Part shown: piece by piece, positions 1 through 11,158 of the stretch
How the letters are laid out: each line of letters begins with the position of its first letter
How positions within the stretch are numbered: position 1 is the stretch's first letter
Source: Clonostachys chloroleuca
Lineage: Eukaryota > Ascomycota > Sordariomycetes > Hypocreales > Bionectriaceae
Length of the DNA stretch: 64,000 nt
Assembly: GCA_037952775.1 (NCBI GenBank)
Contig: JBANAY010000003.1
Coordinates: forward strand, 8,804,001-8,868,000
Direction: 5' to 3'
The notes under the pieces: generated by a model
Database searches by the model: none
Told to the model about the DNA's origin: nothing
What the model saw: the letters and a program-made list of their open reading frames with translations, nothing else
Made by a program: the position numbers and the translations under genes

Positions 1-368
1 GTCTTAAAGCTCACGAACAGATTTTCATTCTCTTCATCTCACTTCCAGGTAATTCGAAACACCCCGCCAAACATAGCAAACTGGGAAAAGAACATTCATG
101 AACAACATAGTGTTTTTCAGTTGTCATCGAGTGACACAAACAGTTTGATCACCAAATTCTATTGTTTTGGAACATGCGAGCCCAATATCTCCCAAGAACT
201 TCGCCCCCCTTGAATTCTTATTTAAGGTGGCTGGCATCTCCGAGTCTCCTGCCAGACCAGTTCTACAGTTCAACACTCTCAAGAAAATTGCAGACTTCAG
301 AAGCTACTTGAAACCTTTTCTTACCGGATTTGCACCCAAAGCACCTTTCAAAAACCACAAAAGTAAAA
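1..368. other. Upstream flank, no gene seen
   Basis: This stretch holds only short open frames without an ATG start or recognisable protein. It probably includes the promoter and leader of the small gene that starts at 369. Confidence 0.4.
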
Positions 369-815
369 ATGGCTTCCCAGCAAGAACTTATCCGGGTTAG
401 CATGGCCCTAAAGGACCTTAAGCTCTCTGTTTACGAGCTTGTAGAGGCCTTTTCAGAGCTCTTTGATGATCACATCCTCTGGCAAGAGTCATATGGGCGG
501 GATCCGTCTGGATTGAGAGAAGGCTCTATGCAAAAGCATGTACTCGCCTACCTCCGGGATTTCCTAAGTGAAGTGGAAGGCCCGCCCGATCTTTCTGCCG
601 CTCTACTGACTCCATGGAACCACTCAAAAACCCTTGGGATAACTACGGTACTCCATGCCGGAGTAGCGGACATTCTTCATCTTATGAGGGATCACGAGAT
701 GATTCCACCGGGCATCAAGCGCCTGATTACCTCTGTGCTGTTGCACATGGACGCAATCGTCTTGATGAGGGAAGGTTTAGATATGTCAACATCACCAGCA
801 ACTAGTGATGACTAG
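369..815 (+). CDS. Small hypothetical protein, 148 aa
   Basis: This is a single uninterrupted frame. The first ATG is at 369; the frame stays open further upstream but only from a TTG at 330, so 369 is the likely start. The predicted protein is soluble, largely helical in character, with no signal peptide, membrane segment or motif I recognise. Its C-terminus is short and Ser/Thr/Asp-rich. It is followed by a 0.8 kb spacer and then a P450 on the same strand, but nothing shows that the two work together. Codon use looks plausible for a real gene. I do not recognise the family and cannot exclude a terminal exon of a longer gene. Confidence 0.5.
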   Translation: MASQQELIRVSMALKDLKLSVYELVEAFSELFDDHILWQESYGRDPSGLREGSMQKHVLAYLRDFLSEVEGPPDLSAALLTPWNHSKTLGITTVLHAGVADILHLMRDHEMIPPGIKRLITSVLLHMDAIVLMREGLDMSTSPATSDD

Positions 816-1599
816 GGGTCATATGATTTTTACACCAATGGAGCCGTTTGAACGGAAACCATGTTGATGAGGATTGTCTTGGTTGTTCCTCTAAACAATC
901 CGGGCCCTTGAGATGGAGCATTAAGCGAGTCTATCAGATCCTCAGGGAACTCCTTGCTCAAGCTAGGTATTTAGCATACAAAATTGAAATCATTGTCCGA
1001 ACCCAGGAGTTTCATGTGTCGTCACTAAACTTTCTCGCCGTTTCATCATCATCTGTGTTCTAAGTGCCTCTTTTTGAAATTACGCCATAGATATTTCCGA
1101 AACAAAACTTGAAGTGTGAAAACGATTCGTGTGAAGGCTGAAAACTTGATGATTTCATAGCGAACGAGGCCCTTTGTGTAGACTTGTTCATTGGTAGTTT
1201 GTTACAAAACAACCCCATCTCTTTGAAACTGCCGTAACCAAAGTATGTTCTGGCATATCATACCCTTGTCTGGGTCATCCACTTACAGGCCTCTACCTGC
1301 AAGCAATCGCTCTCGAGGTGGGTGCAGGCTACCCAAAGTCCTTTGGATATACCAATTCAGGCTGAAATGCCTCAAATTCGCCAACACCCGGCTCCTGGGA
1401 ACTGGAAATGGGACGTCAAAACGACATCAAACTTTCCCCCTAGTTATCTCCTGGCCAATCGAACTCTCTTGATAAATAACTTGGCCGCTATTCGCTATTT
1501 GAAGCCCCAGATTTCGTCATTGTAAACAGCCCACCTTGGCATCTCATATTTATATTTTTCCCATCTCAAAGGCAAACGCAAGTGGCACAGTCTCTCAAC
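816..1599. other. Spacer, no gene seen
   Basis: Several short overlapping frames occur here, none with a recognisable product. The right end must contain the promoter and leader of the P450 gene. Confidence 0.4.
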
Positions 1600-3241
1600 A
1601 TGGCGATCCTGACATTTGGAAACCTCTGCGTTCTTCCGGTAGCCTATCTCCTATGGAGTATCGCTTATCAGGTTGTTTACTACAAGTTTTTCCACCCTCT
1701 TTGCGCCTTCCCAGGATCGTTCTGGGGCAGCGTGACAAGACTTTGGATTGCATGGCGTAATATCAAGCAGGACGAGTGCGAGGTCTTCGATCGACTACTC
1801 AAGAATCATGGTGTGTGAAGTTATGCTTGTGTACAAGAGACTTCTTCTAACATATGGAGCCGCCTCTAGGCCCTGTAATTCGTATAACCCCCACGATGCT
1901 CCTAGTGAACGACTCGACCAAGCTTCCGATCATTTATGCCCGCCATGCAAACAAGTCGAAACACTACATTACAGGGAGCTTTGGCGAAGATGAGTCTGTA
2001 TTTAATATGCAGGATTCAAGCGTCCACGCCAGGTTCCGCAAAATTATCGCGGCCCCCTATAGCTTCACCAACGTTAGGAAGATGGAGCCATTGATTGACG
2101 AGCAGGTCCAGCGCTGGATCGCGAAACTGGAGGAGAAATTCGCCGGAACCCAGGAGAAGTTCGACTTTGCTCCGTGGGCTGTGTATATGGCCTACGACGT
2201 CATCTCCTCGGTGGGATTCGGCGCTCCGGTGGGCTTCATCGAGCAAGGCGACGATATCGAAGGCCTAATCAGAGCGTTCCACGATGGGATGGTGGTTTTT
2301 GGCCTCATGGCGCGCCTTCACCCGCTTGTGAATTGGGTGAAGAGCACGTTCTTGGGCAAGTACATGGTCGCGACCCCGGAACAGAATTCTGGGATCGGGA
2401 CAATGATGAGGTTCCGAGATCGCCTTATTGAACAAAGATTGAAAGATCTTGAATCGGGGGCCTATGATGGCAGAGCGGACCTTTTGCAAACGTAAGCTGC
2501 GCCTACATCATAATGTCGGATTGTCGTTCAACATTGACAAAAGCAAATATCAGGTTTATTGATGCTCGGGATGGGGAGGGCAAGCCGCTCGATCTCAACT
2601 ACATCAAGGCCGAGATCCTGCTTGTCCTTCTTGCCGGTTCGGATACTACAGGGACATCTTTCCAAGCCCTAATGCTCCATTTATTCTCTAACCCAGAAGT
2701 GTACGAAAAGTTGATGGCGGAGATCGATGAAGCCACTCGAAACAACAAGCTGTCCTTCACCCCCCAATTTGACGAGGTCGTCGCAAGTTGCCCGTACTAC
2801 ATGGCCTGCGTAAAAGAAAGCCTGCGCCTGAACCCGCCCGCCGTCACTGTCATTCCCCGCACCGTCCCGAAAGGTGGCATGGAACTCTTTGGGCGCTTTG
2901 TCCCCGAGGGGATGGAGATCGCAGGTAGCGCGTGGCTAATGAACCGTGACGCCAACCTTTATGGTCCCGACGCCAATGTCTTCAGACCCGAGCGCTGGCT
3001 GGATGCGGACCAAGCTAGGGAGTACCAGAAGTACAGCTTGACTTTTGGATACGGGCAGAGGGTGTGCCTTGGCAAGGACATTGCCATGATGGAGCTGTAC
3101 AAGGCACCTCTGCAGTTCCTTAGAACTTTCCAGCCAGAAATTGTGAACAAAGAGCAGCCTGCGCGGTATGTTGTTCCGGGCGGCATTGCATTCTTTAAAG
3201 ACATGTGGATGACAATACGGAAACGCCCTCAAGCTGTCTAG
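1600..3241 (+). CDS. Cytochrome P450 monooxygenase, 506 aa
   Basis: Predicted exons are 1600-1810, 1870-2491 and 2554-3241. Both introns (59 and 62 nt) keep phase, and the first joins the helix preceding the GPVIRITP segment typical of fungal P450s. An N-terminal hydrophobic helix would anchor the enzyme in the ER membrane. Visible P450 signatures are the I-helix AGSDTT (residues 305-310), the K-helix ESLR, an FRPERW segment, and the heme loop [12 protein letters not shown] with Cys449 as thiolate ligand. The enzyme would use NADPH-P450 reductase to hydroxylate or demethylate a small hydrophobic substrate. The sequence style resembles the pisatin-demethylase (CYP57)-like group; this is recognition by eye, and the substrate is unknown. 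No polyketide or peptide synthetase lies nearby. The ATG at 1600 is the first in frame. Confidence 0.93.
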
Positions 3242-3965
3242 AGGAGTCAGAACGCAACTTGAAAGTAAGAGTGAGAGCAGGCAACTTTCTATGAATTATG
3301 GCCAAGCCAGTTGAGTTCTCAGGTATATGCAAGATGATGGCTAAATTTTTAATTCCAGAATAAACGAAAACGGTCAGTTATGAAGTCTTCCTTTTAATAT
3401 GGTTCAATTTTATTCAGATAGTATTCATATAGTGTTTAAATATTATTCAAATTTGTTAAATAGTATATGACCTTTCAACTCGGATAAATCATGCGCTACG
3501 TAAACAATTCCCGCGCGCCATAACAGCTTTCGACATGATACAAAACCTCGGCTCTGTACCAAGCCCTCCCTGCCAGCTCCAAGAAGATTCGAGGGTACGT
3601 TTGTTTTTTAAGCATCATTAGGGAGTCTCCCATGTCAGTTTAACTTCTCCACGTAGTCATAGCCTTTATAATAAGGTCCGCTCTAAACAGTCCAATCTAT
3701 CATAAGTCAAGAAAGTTCAACAGCCCCCACCACAGAGAATTAGTCCCCATGATGGTTGCCCATGTCTGGTTCCGCCAAAGGACATTACGATGAATACGAT
3801 GAGTGATTGGTAAGCGGGGCAGACCCCTGCAGCTTCAAGAACCAGCTGAAAGCTGATCGATCTTTTCCTCAACATGCTAGCGTTAAGTTGGCGTGTTTCG
3901 TGGCTCCAATCTCATATTTCCCGTTATCAAATTTCTCACATTACGAACTCAAGAAGTCTCTCATC
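3242..3965. other. Spacer with AT-rich stretch
   Basis: Bases about 3340-3480 are markedly AT-rich and carry repeated TATTCA/ATTCA-like words, unlike the flanking coding DNA. No coding region is supported. The right half is the promoter and leader of the HET gene at 3966; the frame is open upstream to 3807 but lacks an ATG. Confidence 0.4.
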
Positions 3966-5669
3966 ATGGCACATTTGGAGCCTCTCGACCCCAAGGTTGA
4001 CTCCATCCGCATTCTCACTCTTCTACCAAGAGTTGACAATCCAAACAACAAGGAGCTCTTTTGCAAACTTGAGAACAGGACGCTAGCCAGCAAACCAAAA
4101 TATGAAGCTCTGTCTCACGCTTGGGGTCCTGGCCAAGCGACCGACACAATCTTCATCAACGGCCAAAAAATTGTCATACGGCCTAGACTTCATGACGCTC
4201 TCCGCTCGCTCCAAACCGACAAAGGCCGGTCGTTGTGGATTGATGCCCTCTGTATCAACATGGAGGACACCAAAGAGCGCAATGATCATGTCAATATGAT
4301 GTCCTATATCTACTCGAGGGCCACAAAAGTCCTCGCATATCTCGGACCGTCTCATTCTGCTTTCAACAAGACCGATATGAAAGAAATGGACGAGAGTTAT
4401 CACTACTTTAGCGAGAGAAACTGTCAACTCATCTCCAAAAGTATTTATTGGACGCGTCGCTGGACCATACAGGAGCTCATCCAGGCCAAAGAGATTCGCT
4501 TTCATCTCGGGAAAGGCTATTTCACCCTCGACAACCGCTTTAATAGCCTCTCCAACGCCTCCAATGGTTCCTGGCTCGATGATCACCTTGAAAGGATCGA
4601 AAATCATCGGAATAATATGCACTCTCACTTGCAACAATTAGAAGTGCTGTTAGAAACGTTCAAGGACCTTAAGTGTAAGGATATCCGCGACAAAATCTTC
4701 TCATTGTTGGGAGTTGCCGATGATACCGCTCAGGAATTAATCGAAGCCGATTATGACGTGGATTATTACCAGCTGTACGCAAGTCTTATTGATTATCATC
4801 AATCTGCTTCCCCTTTGCAATGTCGGTCTAATCTCTTCCGCTCGAGCACATATGACCCTGAGCCATGGAGAGAGAATTGGAGGGGATTCGATGTCAGCAT
4901 AGAGCGCTCAGTGCGAGTTATTGCTTTCAGCAATCTGGTGCAAAAGACACTTAATCATACCGTTAACCAAACTCCAATTCCAGAGTCTCTATCACTTGGC
5001 GATCCAGTCACCGCTAGGGGTGTCATAATCGGCTCGGTTATGAGCATCGGAGAGACATATGACGACTACGTTTCCTCCTGGGAGTCAAATAAGAAGTGGA
5101 AGGCACTCTTAGAATCCACATACAAAAAGGATCAGGATCTTGCGAAATGGAGAGAAAATGATGCAGCTTTTTACCAAGAGATGTTGAAGTGGGATCATGG
5201 TGAGGTTGCTGCCATCCAGAGCTGTGGCACGACTAAAAGCTACGGGTACCGCGAATGTCAAGACGATGAGCACATCACTAGGGAGGCATTAGACAGTGTT
5301 ACCGAGGGAACTCAACCCAGACGATTTCTTGGAACTAAAGGGCTGATGGGATTTCTGCCCCCAGGCGCGAAAGAGGGCGATCAAATATGCTCCTTCTGGG
5401 AGGCTTGCTTTGCAGTCGTGATCCGCAAAGTTTCAGAAGATAGGTGGATGATTGTAGGGAGGGCGACAATGTCAAAGGAGTCGCTAACCCCAGCTGTCAG
5501 AGAATCTGTCTATCATGATGCTCTGAATTACGGGACCGAAAACACATCATACAGCTCGTTGCTGAGCAGGACTGGAGATAAGTTTTGGGCGGAACAGAAA
5601 GATTTGGCCTATGAGGCTTTGATCTTCTTCAAGTTGGACATTCCTACTTTGCAAAAACTAACTGCATAG
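3966..5669 (+). CDS. HET-domain protein, 567 aa
   Basis: HET (heterokaryon incompatibility) domain proteins act in fungal nonself recognition and can trigger cell death when incompatible hyphae fuse. The domain is N-terminal: YEALSHAWG at 46-54, LWIDALCIN at about 90-98 and RRWTIQEL at about 164-171. The usual CINQ reads CINM here, replacing a conserved Gln. No NACHT, ankyrin or WD repeat region follows; the remaining ~350 residues carry no motif I know. The gene is intronless. Its 3' end faces a second HET gene on the opposite strand, with 89 bp between the stop codons, and both proteins share the N-terminal EPLDPK..D..RILTLLPR block and a C-terminal LQKLT motif, so they look like inverted duplicates. 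The start at 3966 is the first ATG of the frame and aligns with the paralogue. The specificity is unknown. Confidence 0.9.
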   Translation: MAHLEPLDPKVDSIRILTLLPRVDNPNNKELFCKLENRTLASKPKYEALSHAWGPGQATDTIFINGQKIVIRPRLHDALRSLQTDKGRSLWIDALCINMEDTKERNDHVNMMSYIYSRATKVLAYLGPSHSAFNKTDMKEMDESYHYFSERNCQLISKSIYWTRRWTIQELIQAKEIRFHLGKGYFTLDNRFNSLSNASNGSWLDDHLERIENHRNNMHSHLQQLEVLLETFKDLKCKDIRDKIFSLLGVADDTAQELIEADYDVDYYQLYASLIDYHQSASPLQCRSNLFRSSTYDPEPWRENWRGFDVSIERSVRVIAFSNLVQKTLNHTVNQTPIPESLSLGDPVTARGVIIGSVMSIGETYDDYVSSWESNKKWKALLESTYKKDQDLAKWRENDAAFYQEMLKWDHGEVAAIQSCGTTKSYGYRECQDDEHITREALDSVTEGTQPRRFLGTKGLMGFLPPGAKEGDQICSFWEACFAVVIRKVSEDRWMIVGRATMSKESLTPAVRESVYHDALNYGTENTSYSSLLSRTGDKFWAEQKDLAYEALIFFKLDIPTLQKLTA

Positions 5670-5758
5670 ATTTCTCTAGATAGGTAGGATAACAGGTAGA
5701 AGACAATGCACCCCAGAATCATATAACTGTCTAGATATATCTTACTTTGGTGATCACC

Positions 5759-7381
5759 TCAAGAAATTGAAGTCAACTTCTGGAGACTTCTGAGATCTAG
5801 CCTCAAATTGATACCAGCATCAGACAAGAAGGGCGATGAGCTACCCTTCTTAATCTTCAAACCCTTCATGTCATACGCAATTGCTGTCTCAATATCGTCG
5901 TCTTCTTCGGTCTGCCATTCGCTCTGCTCCTGTTGGATTCTCGCTGGCCCCAGCACGAGGAATCGATCCGCTGCTGTTTCCAATTTACGGATTACAACCG
6001 CGACGTTGCAGCCAAGAAAGGTACAAATGTAGTCCCCCTCTTGCGCATCTCCTGGAACCACCCCAACAATTCCACCGTCTCCAAGTACAAGTCTTGCCTC
6101 GGAGTCCGCCGGTTTGTCCTCAGCATCCGTATTTTCCTGCTCGTCTAAGAGACTAGGCCCAGGATCAACAAACTGAAAGCCGTAAGATGAGTGCGAGTCA
6201 AGCTTCTTGATCGCTGCCAAGTAGCTCTCGCTCCAGTCAAGCATATTCTTTGAAAAGGTTTCATAGTCCCTCCGAGCTTTCTGCTGCTCCTCTAGCTCTT
6301 CGAACACACGAGAGAATGAGAGCCTCCAGGATTTGTCAGCTCTAATAGATGATGCCACCTCTGAGGGGGTAGGCCCAATTTTGAGGATCTCTCCGGCAAT
6401 ATAAGCTCGTGCTGTGTAGAATAACCCCGACCACGCAACATCGAGAGAGCTGGTCACTTCCTTGGCCACTTCACCCTCGAAGACATTTTGAAGAAGCTGG
6501 CTGAACCTGATGAGCTTGGCAGCTCGATCGACATCATCTGGGAAAGGGCTGTCGCGCGGTGCGTCCGAGGTTTGGTGGAAGTCAATCACCTGGGCATAGA
6601 GCTGGGCGAATCCAATCCCATAGTCAACCTTGATAGCCGAATCCGAACCATCAAGCACCATTCCAAGCAGCCCATAGATCTTGTCCCGTTTTTCAGTACA
6701 CTCTGCTTTCCTAAATACCTCAATGAGGTTCTCCAGACGCTGCGCGCTCGTGTACCGCTTCTCTCGAAACCGATGTATCGCCTCGCTCCGGCCCTCCAAA
6801 GCTCGCCATTCGGGGTTTTGGGTGCTCGTCACCATGTCCCAGCCGAACTCGTACCGTCCTAGGTAAAATCGCACCTCTGGCGCTAACACCAGCTCCTGGA
6901 TGATCCATAGGCGCCTCCAGTACGAGTTGTGGGAGAAGACGTACCAGTTCTGGTCCGAGAAGTAGTCATTCTGGACCGTCTCGGCCCAAGGCCCAAGCCA
7001 CGCCAGCACCCTCCGCGCACGAGTATAAATGAAGGCCATCAGACTAACCTGGGCGTTGCGCTCTGCCATGTCCTTCTGGTTGATGCAAACGGCATCCACC
7101 CACAGCGCACGGGGCTTGCGAGTTTGGAGACTCTGTAGCGCATTGTAGAGGTTCTGACGCACGGGAAAGGGCTCCCCATTGATGATTATGTGTGTTGATT
7201 CAGGCTCTGTACCCCAGGTATAGGAGAGAGCCTCAAATTCGGGCTTGCTCCGGAATGTCCTGTTCTCTAATGTGCATGCGACTGATCCTTTGGAACGTGG
7301 CAGCAACGTGAGGATGCGCAGTGAGTCCGTTTTAGGGTCAAGTGGTTCGTAGCTAAACATGATATCTGATGAAGTGCTCAT
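5759..7381 (-). CDS. HET-domain protein, 540 aa (paralogue)
   Basis: This is an intronless HET-domain protein reading right to left from an ATG at 7381. Canonical motifs are present: FEALSYTWG at 49-57, LWVDAVCINQ at about 93-102 and an RRLWIIQEL block, plus the KRDKIYGLLG segment usual downstream. It parallels the neighbouring HET protein from end to end, including the final LQKLT, but is clearly diverged, so the duplication is not recent. The most likely role is recognition of nonself during hyphal fusion; HET genes are also often simply members of large, fast-evolving families with no known partner. The convergent layout with only 89 bp between genes means that transcripts could overlap at their 3' ends. 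Confidence 0.92.
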   Translation of the reverse strand: MSTSSDIMFSYEPLDPKTDSLRILTLLPRSKGSVACTLENRTFRSKPEFEALSYTWGTEPESTHIIINGEPFPVRQNLYNALQSLQTRKPRALWVDAVCINQKDMAERNAQVSLMAFIYTRARRVLAWLGPWAETVQNDYFSDQNWYVFSHNSYWRRLWIIQELVLAPEVRFYLGRYEFGWDMVTSTQNPEWRALEGRSEAIHRFREKRYTSAQRLENLIEVFRKAECTEKRDKIYGLLGMVLDGSDSAIKVDYGIGFAQLYAQVIDFHQTSDAPRDSPFPDDVDRAAKLIRFSQLLQNVFEGEVAKEVTSSLDVAWSGLFYTARAYIAGEILKIGPTPSEVASSIRADKSWRLSFSRVFEELEEQQKARRDYETFSKNMLDWSESYLAAIKKLDSHSSYGFQFVDPGPSLLDEQENTDAEDKPADSEARLVLGDGGIVGVVPGDAQEGDYICTFLGCNVAVVIRKLETAADRFLVLGPARIQQEQSEWQTEEDDDIETAIAYDMKGLKIKKGSSSPFLSDAGINLRLDLRSLQKLTSIS

Positions 7382-8739
7382 TGAGGTCGCCTACTGTGAT
7401 AAGTTGAGGGGAAAGTTGTTCAAATTGAGCTAACAGAGCAAGCCCATAACCCCTGTCTCTCGTTGGGGCCATAGCCAATACGAGAGATACGTAGTCAGAA
7501 CCATTACCATCGTTACCCTACACTACTAGTGATCGGGGGTGATGAGTCGCACACCAGGTTTCTTACCGACTGTTATGGCGTAAAGTTAATTACGCACAGA
7601 TATGTCAATCACACGGGAGAAACGCCAAGAGAGAACTGCACCTTCGAATATAGTCCGAAGACGGTGATCTTAAGTTCTGATCAACCTGGCAGTAGCACAA
7701 TGCTCGGATTTTTTTTCATAACTAGGCTGAGGGGACGGTGAGTTCTCTTGAAAGAAAAGTAAAATGAAACTGTGCAATATTGGGAAGCTGGTTCATTGTA
7801 ATAGTGGCATGTACTTTTGGCCAGAACTTAGAGATGTGGCAAATTCTTCCTCGTCAAAATCACCAAGTCGACTCCCCAGAAGAGGATCCACGTCGTACGG
7901 AGAAAGGAATGCATTAAAACGATCTCGTGGGACTTTAAATACCCGACCATACACAATCATCGCGGCAATCTGTACGGTTGGGCAATTTTTGGATGGAAGA
8001 TGAATTCTTGTTTGGTGTAGGTAGCGAGAAGTTGAACAAGATGAGTTGAAGAGAAGCTTATTTTTGTAGGGCGCGATATGGAAAAGCGGGACATGCAATG
8101 TGACGCCTGATAACAAAGGTATAAAGGCAAAATATAACATGTCCATGCAAGGAGGAACACAAGATACCTAGATAAAAATGCTCTATTATTAAACTGAGGC
8201 CAAGGTGGCAGCAGCGTTTTTATTCCGAGCAACTCTGAAATTAGCTGACTTCGTAGAGCCCAGGAGGTCAAGTGGGACTTTCTCTACGCATCACAAACAA
8301 TCACTACTCATTTATTCAGATAGACAAAACAAATTAGCTAATTCGGTCTCAAAAAACTTGATTATAACTAACTACATCAGAAGTGAGATAGTGAAGAATG
8401 ATCAAACTAAAGAATAATCGTTAACTGATATGTGAAGAACAAGAGGCTGGAGGGCCCTAGCCCTCGCCCATCCTGTTTTCTGTCCATTCCGACACTTCCC
8501 TCGTCATGAATTACAATCTTCCATCATCATTGTTACTATTAACAACGTGGGTCAGGAATTTGAAGCGAGTGTAAACGGTAAAACTTGAAAAGATACAAAT
8601 CAAGGGGTTGAAAGCAAAGGAGAAGAAGAAGGATAAAACAGAAGATTTCATGATATGTCTTCGTATCGAAGAAAAGACATAGACTGAGCGGGAAAATTCG
8701 CAAAAGAGTGACCAGATTTCCTCACGGAGAGCCCATGCT
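7382..8739. other. Spacer between HET gene and regulator gene
   Basis: About 1.36 kb lies between the start of the HET gene and the stop of the regulator gene. Apart from the weak small frame at 7793-7960 on the minus strand, I see no coding region. Bases about 8290-8420 are AT-rich. Confidence 0.4.
7793..7960 (-). CDS. Possible small ORF, 55 aa
   Basis: A frame from an ATG at 7960 encodes a peptide with regular, acidic protein-like composition (SPYDVDPLLGSRLGDFDEEE followed by FATSL). It reads more like real protein than its surroundings do. It has no recognisable domain. It could be a genuine small gene, the last exon of a decayed gene, or chance; the frame stays open upstream without another ATG. 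Confidence 0.25.
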   Translation of the reverse strand: MIVYGRVFKVPRDRFNAFLSPYDVDPLLGSRLGDFDEEEFATSLSSGQKYMPLLQ

Positions 8740-11158
8740 CTAAAGGATCGACTGGATAAGAGATTGCTCGTCAACTCGGCAATCACGCACGGTGTTGTTT
8801 CCATCATCGATCCATCCTTCGAAACCGGCTTCGGAGAAGTCGGTTGGGAAATTTTCACGAATGCTTCCGGCCATGTTGGCATAGTGCGTTTCCATCCCGG
8901 GCACCACGTTGGCCGGATCTGGCAAGCATCGATCTCGACAGAGGAAATAGTACGGATACAATCTCCTGCAGATGTCCTGGATCAATGCGAAGCGTAGCTC
9001 TCGCTTCCCTTGGTTTATATCCCGGGCCAGAGCAGGTCGGTATTTCTTCCAGACGCAAATCTGCCAGCGGAGTGAGAGGAGGAGATAACCAAACGAGGTG
9101 ACCAGCTCGGGTACCGCATTTGGATCATTAACTCTTGGTCCCTGTTGATGGAGGCTTTTAGAGAGAACTTCATAGATGTTACGCTCGAATCTGCGCAGCT
9201 CGATCAGGACTACCTGGGTCAGAATATGATAGATCTGTCCATTAGGAGCAATTCTCTCAATCTTCTCTCCTTTTTTGGAAACTTGTTGCAGGGTGGTAAA
9301 TTTTAGGACATTAGTCCATCGGACATACATCATCAGGTGAGCAGGGAGGTTTCCGCTTCGGAGGTAAGTCTTCTCTGGGCGCGAGCCTCGCGAATAATGT
9401 TTGTCGAAGACGGCGGGGAAAGGGATTGGATTCAATCTAGCCTTCTGCAAAGTTGCTAGAGACCGCCACATCTCTTCCATATCGATGGTGCGTAGCCTGG
9501 AAACTCTGTAGTAGATCTCAAGATTCCAGTCGGCACTTATGTCCTTGATCTTGCCAAGGGTCTCGTGAGAGATGTCCACTTCATCAAGGCTGACTGGAAA
9601 CTGTAATAGTTCGAAGATCGGCGCGCGGAGTGAGGGTGGCACTGTTGCTCAAGTCAGCTTCTCACGGTGATGTGGTATCTAAAGGTCAATCTAAATGCAT
9701 ACTACTAGAGAGGGTCGACATTTTCTTAATCATGTCTTTGAAGTGAGCCTTGGTGCACATGGGAACGGCCCGCCCATCAAAGCCTGGAGCACATCGGATA
9801 CAGAGCCATGTCCCGTCACACTACCAAGAAGATGTCAGCAATTTTATTTGTGATGGAGGAAACTTTCTTAACTCACCTTGACCTTGCTGAGGCAGCAGTT
9901 GAGGCACGTATTTCCATCTGTTCGCGATCTTTTGAGTCCACTTCTCGTGGTTTCTGAAAGAGGGCCTTTTCGCTTACCACGAGCCCTACGAGGCTCCAAT
10001 GGGGCACCTTCCATGTCAGGGCCGACAACGGGTTCTTCGTCCACTTGCTCATTTTTCCCTTGGGATTCATTGGATTCCCTCGCTCTTTTTAAGCTTTGAC
10101 GAGGCGGGCGAGTCCGGCAAGAGTCGGATGAGCTGCGAGGGTGATCTGAAATAACGATAGGGGAAGGGTGAGAGCTCTGGAGGGTATCCGTTCTAACTTC
10201 TCCTGTTGGAGTGGAACAGTTTGGTGCAATCTCACTGGATCTCCGTGAAAAGGTGCTGCCAATGAAGGTTGAAACAGATCGACTCTCTCTTCCCATGGGG
10301 TAGGTATACGAATAGGCCAGTGGCCCTGGCTGAAGATATTGGCTGCTTGGCTGCTCGAGGAGGCAGGCACCGGGGTTACGATCAAAGCCCGATGACGTAG
10401 CATCGTCTTCATATCCATCGCAGGAAGTCGCGTAGGTGGAAGTAGAGCTAGCGGACATGTAGGAAAAGCTCGGTTGTCTTTCGTCATGCATTTGAGCAAA
10501 AGAACCTGCATCGCTTCGGGGGCTATTCACGCTTGGTGTGTGCGGAGTGCCGGGATAGCTGGCTTCCTGCCCGCTTGAATATGAGCTGGAGTAGTAGTCA
10601 TCTGACTCGGTGCATGTATTGCCGGCAGAGTTCAGCAGGATCTCGGGGATTCTTGAACTATCTGGAGGAACCTCAATAGGAGCAGAGCTCGTCGTCTGGA
10701 AAGGGTTGGAGCCCTGTCTATCCAAGAGCGGCACCGAGGGTTCTTCGCAATCATATTGACCAAGTACAGAACAAGGCTGGTATTGGTCCTGGAAACATTC
10801 AACAAACTGTGGATTCATTGAATTCCTAGTAAGCATGATAGGGCAGCCGGGAGCGGATTGCATGCCTTCCAACTCCTTCATGAGGTCTTGAGAGCATTGG
10901 CTAAAACTCATGATGTTAGCAGTAGCAATCAAAGAGAATCATCGTCAGAGTAACTCACGGTTGGGAGCTGAAGCTCGTATCATTATCGATACCGGCGGCG
11001 AAATAAAGAAAGGAGTTACCATGTATTCCAGAAGGATTATCGAAGGCATTGTTAGGCGAGTGGCCAGGGATGATCTCACGAGGCCTGTTCTGACTGGTTG
11101 CAGGGGAGGTGAGATGAGACCACCCATCTTGATCACTTGAATGACTAGGTTGCTTCAT
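8740..11158 (-). CDS. Zinc-cluster-like regulator, ~748 aa
   Basis: Predicted exons (minus strand) are 11158-10959, 10906-9877 (or from 10900), 9820-9706 and 9641-8740; all phases fit and total 749 codons. The first half is Ser/Pro/Tyr-rich and probably disordered. A basic stretch (RGKRKG, LKRSR) precedes a cysteine cluster near residues 401-432 of form C-X2-C-X6-C-X5-C-X2-C-X11-C. This resembles a fungal Zn(II)2Cys6 DNA-binding cluster, although the last spacing is longer than the usual 6-9. The cluster sits mid-protein rather than at the N-terminus, and intron 9876-9821 splits it just before the third ligand Cys. The last ~300 residues form a helical domain I cannot name. A nuclear DNA-binding role is inferred. 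The gene is bordered upstream by a 4.9 kb spacer. Confidence 0.72.
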
